Shown here: positions 1-9,549 of the stretch, in pieces
Layout of the letters: the number at the start of each line of letters is the position of its first letter
How positions within the stretch are numbered: position 1 is the stretch's first letter
NCBI GenBank assembly: GCA_900175165.2
Contig: FWWN02000663.1
Span: 1-26,093, forward strand
From: Rhizomucor pusillus
Lineage: Eukaryota; Mucoromycota; Mucoromycetes; Mucorales; Lichtheimiaceae
Length of the DNA: 26,093 nt
Reading direction: 5' to 3'
Program-made: the position numbers and the translations under genes
The notes under the pieces: generated by a model
Told to the model about the DNA's origin: nothing
Database searches by the model: none
Seen by the model: only the letters and a program-made list of their open reading frames with translations

Positions 1-132
1 TACCGTCTAACCTCGGAAGATGGAAAACGCTCTGGCCGGCTTTACTCCACCTTTTACTTTTAAGACTTCGAAGATGAACCTCGTCCTGGTACCCTTCTCC
101 TAGAGGTGTCGCAGAACCTCGCTTCCCGCTAA
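1..132 (+). CDS. probable C-terminal end of an unrecognised gene (partial)
   Basis: Frame 1 is open from the window edge to a TAA at 61-63. The same frame then continues coding-like (DFEDEPRPGTLLLEVSQNLA) to a second TAA at 130-132. The true end could be either stop, or a nonsense change or a short unrecognised intron could lie at 61. Downstream sequence is pyrimidine-rich and non-coding, with an AATAAA at 459-464 that could serve polyadenylation. I do not recognise the family. Too little of the gene is present to name it. Confidence 0.3.
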
Positions 133-841
133 CCCTACGCGATATGTACTTCGTTTTTCCCCGATGTACTCCCTCGTCTTCATTTGCTCCAGCTCCTGCC
201 AGTTATGGTCTGATGTCTCCCCCATTCCTTTCCTTCTTTTTTATCCTCTCTTTCCTAGGAGGTTTTTCTCAGTTTGAGTTTTGTCCTTCTCTCCCTTCCC
301 TATCATCATGTAACTCCGCACTCCCGACATTCATGTAAAATCCGTACCTTTTTTTCCTCTTGGTTCGTTCGACAGAGATTTTTTTATTATATATACCCCC
401 CTCCCAATCGCTCAACAGGCAGCCTACAATGCCCTATGTGGCTATGACATTGCCCTAGAATAAACGAACTATAAACTACACCATCCAGGCCTAGTTCATT
501 TTTCGGAGATAAATATTTACAATATATTCGCGAGCATTCACGTGACCATAGTGTTTGTTGTCTTCACTCCATGTTACATGAATTTTTGATGTGCTCTCCA
601 ACTCTTCCTCCCTTTCTACTTACTCCACTATTTTGTGTTTTGTGCGTGATATTATGTATTCCCTTATTGAATGAATGATCCTTTGTATTTTAGAGATGTA
701 AAAATATACAAGTTTGTCGTGGCCCGTGTGGAGTCAGGACAGGGAGTCTGATTATCTTGCTGCTCTCGTCCTTCCTCCCCATCCTGATTTACTGCTTGTC
801 CCACACTGACACACCCAAACCCGAGCGCGCTAGCTGATCCT
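133..841. other. 3' flank and intergenic sequence
   Basis: No supportable gene. The 64-codon frame at 144-338 is a composition artefact of a pyrimidine-rich stretch. AATAAA at 459-464 is the only signal worth naming. Confidence 0.4.
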
Positions 842-1024
842 CGAGTAAAAGAAGATGATGCTGTTAGAACAATCGCACACGAATTTCAATGTCGCAACAA
901 GCTGAGAGCTGCTAGAGACTGTTGTGAAATCAGTCGTCGCATCAGCATCGTGCTACAACTTCGATGAAATGAGCAACTGTTGTACATCTTCCAACACAAA
1001 TGCAAATGCGAAGGCGAAGGCGAC
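842..1024 (+). pseudogene. decayed coding fragment, unknown family
   Basis: Frame open from 842 to a TGA at 965-967, and then in the same frame to a TGA at 1022-1024. It encodes about 60 residues of ordinary coding composition (for example KEDDAVRTIAHEFQCRNKLR). It may belong with the decayed ORF that follows at 1395, in another frame. No domain is recognisable. The CGA immediately followed by TGA suggests C-to-T decay, but this cannot be proven from one copy. Confidence 0.3.
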
Positions 1025-1394
1025 TGAGGCTATTAATTGCAAAAGACGGCATGCAACGAACGACACAAACAGGCAGTAGCGAGAGTGAGCAACATACTAC
1101 GCCTTGGAAGACCAAGGCTCGGAATGCGCGAATCTCTCACAACCACAAGCTGTGTTGCCTGCTGTTGATGAGTTGGATGTAAGACGCGCAAACTACCGCA
1201 ATGGGTCTTTGCTTTCAAACAGAACGTGGCATGTCCCTCACACAGGCGCATATACAACTATGAAGAAACCATTTTGAACCTTTGTAGATAGCAAGAAGTT
1301 CACACGTACAGGCCAATACTGATGTTCCCATTATAAACTTGACGTGTATTCTTTTCTTGAAACTTGACCAATATTCAGATGAAGCTGTAGATAC

Positions 1395-1950
1395 ATGGAA
1401 CGCGAACGTCTGGATGCCACCTATGACAGATTTCGTGATTGAGACAGCTTTGATCGACTAGCGCGAGGACTTGGCGCTGACATCAAAAACTTACTCGATG
1501 ATCTAAGCATGGAGTTTACTAGATGAAAATAGGAGGCATGTGAACGTCGCATCACCCGTTGCATGATCCATATGTTGAAGGAGTTTTCGAATTTTAGACA
1601 TGAACATGTACAGGAGAGCGTGCGATGCATTACTCGTATCTTTTCCGGCTCTGGTGCGGACAGTTGGACTTGCAGGTTGTGCTGTTACACTTCGGTCGCA
1701 ACAGCCATCGGATCTATGACTTACTGCATGTCTTTTTCAGTACTGTGTCCGGATATCAAATTGGTCTTGTCTTTCCTGAACTGAGTGGCCATAATGTTTA
1801 ATCCAAGGTACTACAAAGCTGCAACAGTCCAGAACGCCAGGCACGACTCATCAGCAACGTTCTAAAGAATAAGGCTGCAATGCTTACCGAACTGAGAAGA
1901 GATCGCTTTCATTATCACTGTCCGCACAAATCTAGATCGACATAATGATA
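1395..1950 (+). pseudogene. decayed ORF, unknown, helical and charged
   Basis: From the ATG at 1395 one frame stays coding-like to 1784 but is broken by TGA at 1440 and by a TGA/TAG pair near 1524-1532. A further coding-like stretch lies in another frame from 1826 (SPERQARLISNVLKNKAAML) to about 1945. Residues are rich in Arg, Glu and Leu, with a conserved-looking segment CERRITRCMIHMLKEFSN. It looks like the tail of a large transposon ORF. I considered the KDZ transposase class but see no diagnostic motif, so the family is left open. Confidence 0.35.
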
Positions 1951-2737
1951 TCAAAGCAGCAACCCTCTAGTTGGTATACATTGATTCTCTTGACTATGGA
2001 CATATATACGATACGGCATCATTATTTCTTGGAATGTAGATGCTGTATAATTTATTCTGCGACAATGCAGTGATAAATCAATGAATTCTTGGACAAAAAA
2101 TGTGTAACAAGTCAACACCAAAGCATGGAAGAAAGTGAGGACAGGAAATACATCGTAGACCTCGAGATGCAACTGGGCACGATGCTGTATCTCACTGACT
2201 TGTCATTCCCTGCTGCTTCTATCTATTATTTTAAGCTTAGCTTATATAGCTTCATCCATATCCAACGTGCTCCATTGTCGCACTAGCTGTATAGATTATT
2301 CATTTCTTCTTCTATATATCATTTTGCTAATGTTTGGTTTCATTTCTTTTCTGCTCTCTCGTCAAGTGAACATTTCTATCCCTCTTAATTGACCGACAAT
2401 TACGCAGCTACGATGCTTGGTTCATGATATATTCATAACAATGCCTGTGAACGTTCATAGTCCTACTCAAATATAATTCCACTACAAACATCGAGACGGG
2501 ATACCAGCAAGCCAGAAATTTCTTAATTAGGGCGCATTACCATATGCAAGCGTCCTGAATCGCTACGCTCCTTCGTTTTTGGATATTTTGGTTGCCATCT
2601 AATCGGTTGTCAAGTCAATCATATACATCAAAATTTGTGAGTTGACTGGATCGTCCTCAATACAATAACGAAAGCCTATAGTCGGATACGAGTACCATTC
2701 CGTCGGATTTCGGCCCTCTTGCTGCTTTTTCTTTTTG
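1951..2737. other. intergenic region upstream of the INTS2-like gene
   Basis: No convincing coding sequence on either strand. AT-rich, with a pyrimidine-rich tract at about 2711-2736 directly before the chosen start codon. This tract could be a promoter feature, or the 3' end of an intron if more N-terminal exons exist (a CAG lies at 2744-2746). I could not find such exons here. Confidence 0.35.
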
Positions 2738-5110
2738 ATGGACTCAGCTGCGAGGAGTCAGCGATCGTTTAGCATTGACTCCTTTTACGAATTGTTGAGG
2801 GCTCGCGTGTCTCTCGACAGTACTGACTATGGGACGTGGCTACTTCAGTGCATAAAAGATGCTGAGCTGCCTGTTTCACATGTGTTTGGACCTGCGATTA
2901 GGGAATTCGTGTCGAGGTAAACGATCGATCGCGATCTCTGTCGCCAGATCCTAAGTCTGACTCGCTGCTAACTTCTGTTGAGTGTTTTCACGGAACAGAG
3001 AGTGAGGAAAATTCCAGAGGAAGCTTTGTATGCGTATTTTCAAGATATCAGCACTATCACGCCAGTTCAGGTGTTGCTCTTGCTTTACATTCTGATGTAC
3101 AACGAGGCTGTCATTGCCTACAAGAGCGATCCCAAGTTGATGGCTCTAGACCATGGAGAACAGCATGGTAAGATGCGATTTTCTCGCATGTCTTTCGAAG
3201 ATACGATATTCGCGGATTACTGAGAAATAGCATATTTGGCAAACAGAGTATTCACCTGCGTTTGTACGTCGCATCCCGCTACGCTCAGTCTTGAATCACG
3301 TTGAGCAGTACAAAAACGGGCAAGCTTATCGCGGCATATATCCTGAATTCATTGCAATGACCGCAAACTTGCATCCCGAATTATTCGATGTGACGAGTCT
3401 ACTGCTACAGGAAGGAAAAGATGATTATGGGCTGACAGAGCATCCGAAAACCGTCTCTGTGGAGGAGTTACAGAACAGCTTGTCTCGACGGAAAGAAGAT
3501 CCTGCTACGCTTGTATCAGGTATGCCATGTGATGTATATTGTACTGATGAGAATGACAAGCAAATTGTTTTATATTCAGTTCTGAGGCGCTTGGCGGCTA
3601 CGGCTTCAATCGAACTGACAAATTTGATTGAACTCGTTGTATCCACGTTATTTCCGGCATGTCTTGACGAAAAGTAAGAAAATACATCTATGCAAAGTAT
3701 CTGCGATTAGAGTTAACAGGGAACAGGGATTTGGATCCGACTGTAGTGGAGTCTTTAATAGCTGCTTGGGAATCCTTTGATCAAATTATACCTCATGAAT
3801 TGTGGATGATGACGGCAAATGCGATAAAAGATCCAGTGATACCAAAGTGAGTTGTTAATGAAAATACAATGCTCGCCAATCTGTTTGCTCACATCAAATT
3901 AGAGAATATACTATGGAGAACACAGTTGAAGATGTACTTTCTTTATTCAGCTGCGACCAGCGAATCTTCCGTTCTAAACGATTGTTACGAACCTGGCTGC
4001 ATGTGAGGCATACAAAAGCACTTGCAGACTTACAACCAGTCATCCTTATCCGATCATTGCCGTTTAGGTCTTGAGTTGCATGCGAATATGTGCTAAACAC
4101 AGGATATGGAAGCATTTTTACTTGCATTACACCGTTCCGGATCCTGCGATAAATGCCAGGAACGTTGTAGCTTTGATCAATCATCAAGACTCTGGCATGA
4201 TTCAGCTATTACTAAGCGCCTGTATACCAACTGATACGGACAAGGATGATCCAGGTAAAGGAAGAGAAAATGATAGCTGATCTTTCTAGGTCTTGCTATA
4301 CTAAACTGTCTTCTTTAGATACTTTAAGGGCTGTTCAAGAAATCATTTGTCAATTTATCCATACAATATTCATCGATGGAGATCGGGATATGCTGCTAGT
4401 TAAAATTCTGCATTTTCAAACGTATGCCACTGAACTCATACCATTGGTAGTTGACTTGATACCTTCTATCTGTACGTATCAACCTTGTGGCAGGTGACAT
4501 GAGAAATAACTGACCCCTTCGGCTAGATGTCGTTATCAACTTCATACCTGAACTACTACGTCAACCAAGGCCAGAGCAGCAAGTGTTTGGCATCTTGATG
4601 GCATGCCATCTTTGTGAAAAATATCCTCTGGAAAGCTTGTAAGTCTATGTCATATCGCATATCTCAAGTGTTCGAGCCTTTTTTAAAGGTCAAGTTGTCG
4701 TTAGCCTAATGGTAGCTCAAAATCATGTTCTGCCACGATTACGGAAACTCGCGTTTCCAACAGGCAGCCAAAATCCATCAGCTCCACCCGTGCTTATTCC
4801 ATCCGACTATCTGATCCAGGCTATTCCAGGATTTGTGCATATGGCGCGAGGTTTCCCGCATTTCAGCGCAAATATTCTCCAAGTACTGGAAGGTAAGACG
4901 CTTTACATATAAAGCTTTAGTAGAATATAGTGCCTGATTGTATTTATAGAAATCGCAAATAATGTGCCTGCACCTCAAAAGTTTATTGGGCAAGAAAGTA
5001 GTAGCAAGATCATTCTAATACTTCGTCTGCATCAAGTACTGAATGATACAATGGAGCAAGTGCGAGAGGAATTACGGAATATGGACAAAGTGGACAAGAC
5101 GGTTGTCTAA
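2738..5110 (+). CDS. INTS2: Integrator complex subunit 2-like protein (INTS2), C-terminal-half length
   Basis: Scaffold subunit of the nuclear Integrator complex, which cleaves nascent RNA and attenuates RNA polymerase II (family knowledge). Predicted exons: 2738-2916, 2983-3167, 3247-3519, 3580-3673, 3727-3846, 3903-4002, 4068-4254, 4319-4471, 4527-4638, 4705-4892, 4950-5110. They total 1752 nt, i.e. 583 aa in one frame. Landmarks in family order: [134 protein letters not shown]. Animal INTS2 is about 1200 aa, and this model begins near its middle. Either the fungal protein is short or N-terminal exons are missing or unrecognised. The start ATG is in frame after a pyrimidine tract. Intron 3520-3579 is 60 nt and stop-free in frame. 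The stop overlaps the stop of the convergent neighbour. The family call is firm; the exact start is not. Confidence 0.85.
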
Positions 5111-5650
5111 GCTGGTATCCTTACAAACCGTTCCAGTGACATATTATTATCGGTATTCACGTTCATGCACGCGTTCTCATTCATGTCGTTTTCAAAGTTT
5201 CGTATTACGAGGCGCAGAGAGCCATTGATAACTTGCGTGTATCCATCCTTCACATTTATACATCCTGCAATCTCTGTTTTTCCGTGGTTTTCAAAAAGGT
5301 GTTAACAAAAGTAACAATCCTGGATAATCTCATTCCATCTTTCTTCATATTGTCCTTACCATTTAATGTATTGGCGACTATGCAACCTGTAGAGTCTCCC
5401 ACGAGATACTCGTATACACATATATTTTCTTCTGTTAGAGCCCTTGAGATAACTTTGCTACGAGTGTACGCGTTGCACAGAACCCGTTTACCTTTCAACT
5501 CGACTGCAACAAGGAGCTTCACAACTTGCAGTGTAATGTCTATACCGTGGACATCAGGCTTCAGTGATTCCACTTGGTCTGCATTTTACGCACACATAAG
5601 TCTTTTGCTACATTGCTCTTATTCCGTGGCATGAACTTACAAGTTGGCAT
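5107..5650 (-). CDS. single OB-fold nucleic-acid-binding protein, SOSS-B/NABP-like
   Basis: Small single-strand-DNA-binding OB-fold protein of the SOSS subunit B (NABP/hSSB) and plant OB-like type. Predicted exons on the minus strand: 5650-5641, 5578-5492, 5431-5360, 5273-5107, giving 336 nt and 111 aa. The order of motifs fits the family: an LKPDV..IDITLQVVKL opening strand, a central VYEYLVGDSTGCIVANTLN strand and turn, and INVKDGYTQVINGSLRLVI as the closing strands. The first exon codes only MPT plus one base, and the donor GTAAGT follows. The gene converges on the INTS2-like gene and overlaps its stop codon. It diverges from Ase1. In animals SOSS-B works with INTS3, so the position beside INTS2 is suggestive (inference). 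A translation-type OB protein is the main alternative. Confidence 0.7.
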
Positions 5651-6106
5651 GTGCAAAGGGCGGAGGATTCACGTCAAGCCAACTTGCTCAATTTTTAGAG
5701 GGGAAAGAGATGGGAAAAATTGATGGAGAACACGGTGATAGAATATATCCATTACACCTTTTTCATAGGGATATATACACGACTCAGTAACTTCCTCCAT
5801 GCATTCTGAATCACATTGTGTGCCACCATCGTTTAATCGAGAGGCTTTTAGTCAAAAGTAATAATGGCTATGCTTGCTACTTGAATGAGTAATGTTTACT
5901 GAGATAAGTACGTGTATAGTTACCACTCTAACTGGTTTTCTCTATAAGCCGTTAGTCTGCAAGTAAGTGTTGGTATTCATTCATATACAAGAATCCGTCA
6001 CCAGAGAGCCTATATTCTGTACGATCATGCGGTACGCACGCGCCTGGAAATTTAAGGAACAGAACGGCGGTTCCTTTCCTGCTGCTCTTTTTACTTGTTG
6101 CATGAC
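5651..6106. promoter_or_regulatory. shared upstream region of two divergent genes
   Basis: About 455 bp lies between the start codons of the OB-fold gene (-) and Ase1 (+), with no coding sequence. It must hold both promoters and is a candidate bidirectional promoter. No confident TATA or binding site was identified by eye. Confidence 0.45.
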
Positions 6107-8677
6107 ATGACATTGCAAGATTTTATATCGACGCTTGAAACCAGGCTTTCAGCACTTGGCAGCCTGCAACGAGAGACAGGCATTCCCTCCGATTTGCAGG
6201 AATCCCGGCTTTGCAACTTGTTTCAACAAATGCTACAGATTGCCGACAACCAGCTGGAAGAATGCAGAAAAGAACGCGATTCTACCAATCAAGCCATTGT
6301 TTCAACAACCGTACGAATAGCGAAACTGAGAAGGTTAATGGGAGAAAATGCAACAGACAACATTGTGCAAAACGAAAATAAGCAGACTCTGCTGGAGAGA
6401 CTTCACGCCGCAGAGAAGGAATTGGCAATTATACAAAATGTAGGGAGTTAACGCAAATTTTAAATCCTGCATAACATCATTTGTACTTAACCTTTCCTTT
6501 TTCTCAGGAATATGATAAGCACTTGAAGCATGTTAAGTGTAAGTGTATGGACTTTGGTTGGTAGAGCAGTCTGACTAAAATGGATACATCAACGTATCAG
6601 CACTTCACGAAGAGCTGGCTGATTTTGCAAACAGTTTGAATGGATATATGGAAGTGGATCCAATTACGGAGGTGGAGGAAGTTGACGTATCGCCAGCGGC
6701 CGTGACAGCACTGGAGGAAGAGCTTCGACGGTGCCAAAATGAATATGTATGTTATATTCGCATGCACGATCAGTAAAAGCAAAAGCTCACACTTTAGATA
6801 TTCGCAGGATGCCAGAGCAAAACGGCTGTATCATTTGGGCGAAATGATATCCCAACGCCGAAAGATCTTGCAGGAACCAGCCGAGGATACCGACGAGATA
6901 AACCTTATCAAATTAGTTGCCGGGCAACTGAGCAATGCAGAGAAAGACGCGTTGTACAAATCACTTGTGCGGGAAGATCGCTTGAAGCACCTCAACTTCC
7001 AGTTAAAAAGGGTAATGCTCAATGTAGATATGACTCTATACAAACCAGAATCTTACATGAGTTTTACAAAGCTCGATGAACTCCAAGACGAACGCGAATT
7101 TCGAAAACAAGAGATGGTGTTGCAACTATATCGTTTGTGGGACCGCCTCAAGATCTCTACAGAAGACCGCCAGGAATTCCTCAAACAAAATGCGGGTCTA
7201 CGGAATCAGGACCTAGTAGCTGTATGTCATTTCGTTTTCACCAATGACGGCTCCATTGAGTTATCATTTGCTCACTAAAAGATATAGTACGAGCAAGAAT
7301 TAGCAAGACTAAACCGTCTAAAGGAGGAGCACATTGAGGATTTCATCAAGGCAGCAAGAGAGGAGTTGGAGAATTTGTGGAATAAGCATTACTTATCTCA
7401 AGAGGAACGTTTTGCATTCAAGGAAGCTTTCGATGGCAAGTTAAACAATGAATACGACAAAGTGGAAGGTTGTATACTAACTGTTAGTAATAAGACAATA
7501 TTAGCGAAGCTCTACTTGATGTACACGACAAGGAAATTGCACGGCTGCAGTTGTTATTAGAAGATCGCAGATATATTTTGGAAAAGGTGGAACGGCACAT
7601 GAAGCTTATGGAAGAAATCAAAGAATTTGAAGTAATTCATAAATAGCTCAATGTGAATCGCAATGTGTGCTCAAACTCAACTTAGGAAACAACGAACGAT
7701 CCATCTCGACTGTTCAGCAAAGGACGTCGTGATCCAGGTAGACTGTTGAGAGAGGAGAAGTTTCGGAAACGAATTGCTCGAGAGCTTCCAAAGGTTCGTA
7801 GAGTTTTTTTTTTTTTTTTTACTTGAGTATTATTCAGTAACACGTCGATTACAGATGAACAAGGAGCTGGAAGGAGTCTTGAAAGAGTTCGAAATCACTG
7901 AAGGGCAACCTTTCTGTGTGAATGGTCAACCCTACATTGATGTGGTGCGAAACACTGAGGACTCTCGAAAACCAAGAAGAGTAAGTATACGATTGGTCTT
8001 CTGTAGCCTTGAGTTCCATGTCTTAATTCATGGTGATAGCCTGCACATCATACACCTGAAATTACTGAGCAGACAACACCGAACAGAAATTACATGAAGA
8101 GACCGCTACCGAACATTGACGACGACGAAATATGCTACAAGAAAGCAATGACTAGCCCGCGCTTGAAGTCGCCAGGAAACTACCATGGATTCCGAACACC
8201 ACAACCAATACGGAGTTACGATACAAATAATTTGCTTGCACGCAGGAGACGTTTGCGACGGGGCGATTCTGAATCAGCTGATGAACCTAGCGTATTACAT
8301 CGAGTCCGAGAACACAACATTCGTAAAAGAAATTTAAATGCCCCGAAAGGAAACCAAGTAACAACAACGACAATGACCTCAACCCGCGACAGTTCTAGCA
8401 GTGGAGCACAGACGATTGATGACCTGTTCAGCCAAGATGAAAACACAGCACCTTCAGAAAGCTCTGCTGGCAAATCGATTGACATACCTTTGAATAAGGT
8501 AAGTTTGTAGGATATGGAGGGTCGATAGCTGCAGACTCAACAACTGTACAGCAACAAACCACTGCCGAGCGACCAAAACATTCGGTTTTAACGAGTGACG
8601 ACGAGATGGCTCTCAGTCTCAATATATTTGACGACGGCCCAGAGTTGAGCGACCTCTCAGCGGATGAATGTAGCTAG
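6107..8677 (+). CDS. ASE1: Ase1/PRC1/MAP65 microtubule-bundling protein
   Basis: Antiparallel microtubule cross-linker of the spindle midzone, needed for anaphase spindle stability and cytokinesis (family knowledge). Predicted exons: 6107-6439, 6508-6538, 6601-6746, 6808-7011, 7072-7221, 7288-7435, 7495-7631, 7686-7793, 7855-7980, 8073-8498, 8552-8677, totalling 1935 nt and 644 aa, normal for the family. The N-terminal half is coiled coil and spectrin-like helices. Family landmarks: RLWDRLKIS, LWNKHYLSQEER, SEALLDVHDKEIARL, DPSRLFSKGRR followed by LLREEKFRKRIARELPK (microtubule-binding core), then FCVNGQPYID. The tail (from about 8100) is basic and disordered. It carries SP/TP sites such as TSPRLK and RTPQP that fit Cdk control, and basic clusters that could act in nuclear import. 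The start is ATG 6107; an earlier ATG at 6102 is out of frame and stops at once. Intron 7436-7494 is best read with a GC donor. Intron 7012-7071 is 60 nt and stop-free. Confidence 0.92.
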
Positions 8678-8785
8678 AGGAAACGAATAACCAACGAGAC
8701 TTGTAACATCCTCTTTCCTCTCTCTCCTTTCTCTTTTCTCAGTTGTTTACCTTGTATATAATAACATTTATTCTATTTAGCTGAT
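8678..8785 (+). other. 3' flank of Ase1
   Basis: Pyrimidine-rich stretch followed by a TATATAATAACATTTATT block, a plausible 3' end region. No coding sequence. Confidence 0.3.
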
Positions 8786-9549
8786 ATGAGCTTATCGCCT
8801 TTGAACGAGGAGTATGGTATGCAAATCCTCAGCGAGGATCGGGTCTGTCTCGACACCAGATTTTCCGTCCAATCCAAATTGATCATGCATCGAAACAATG
8901 AAAACGGATCCTACACCAAAATCAGTCTTATATCAAACGGTTTACTCTTTTGCTACTAAAATCCAGAAATGTCAACTGACATTGGCACCATTTTTCCAGG
9001 AGTTTCTATAGTGAAAAAGCGTCATCATGGAGAAAGATCAATGAAATGGGGAAGTTGCTGATGGCTGAACATTTATTTCACGCTTTGCCTCATACACTTG
9101 AATTTAGGCGACGAGCGCAGGTCTGAATAAACGCAATTCGACAGCGCTGTGCTTGCAGTAGCGAAGCGGATGCAAAACCACCGGAGAATGGAGAATTATG
9201 AGGGCCAAGCGGGTTGAGCAATGTCCATGTGGTTTTTAAAGAAAAATGGTGCTGTGGAGACAGACGATAAGTATCGTGAGACTTGAGTGTACCGTTTATT
9301 CGGACAAGGAGGAAAACTTTTACGAAAAACTCCCAAAAAATAAGTACGCAACTGAGTCTAATAATTGACAAGCTATTGGCTAAGTCTTAGGATGAAGAAG
9401 TACCGATATGTGGATACCACAGTCCATTTACTATTTTGCTTTGCACCTACTACTCGAATCTGCTGAAAACATCTACGTCCCTCAGGACGAAGCGAAGCGA
9501 GTGTAGCTGTAGGCTAGTCTTTATATTAAAGCAACTTCATCAATCCATC
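8786..9549 (+). pseudogene. probable 5' part of the Fanzor pseudogene
   Basis: An ATG at 8786 opens 57 codons (MSLSPLNEEYGMQILSEDRV onward) to a TAA at 8957. In another frame, 9008 to about 9125 encodes a clean stretch with SSWRKINEMGKLLMAEHLFH and LEFRRRAQV. Further short coding-like blocks follow (LAVAKRM; NVHVVFKEKWCCGD), each in a different frame, as expected for an old, indel-riddled ORF. The blocks are in the right place and orientation to be the N-terminal helical region of the Fanzor downstream, but no single motif proves it. Confidence 0.5.

Noticed and set aside
20..106. A short frame reading ENALAGFTPP, which recalls a linker motif in the peroxisomal AAA ATPase Pex1
   Set aside because: The similarity is ten residues only. 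The frame ends at once in TAG, and the competing frame 1 is more coding-like across the same bases.
144..338. 64-codon plus-strand frame rich in Ser, Phe and Pro
   Set aside because: Product of a pyrimidine-rich 3' flank; no motif and no splice logic.
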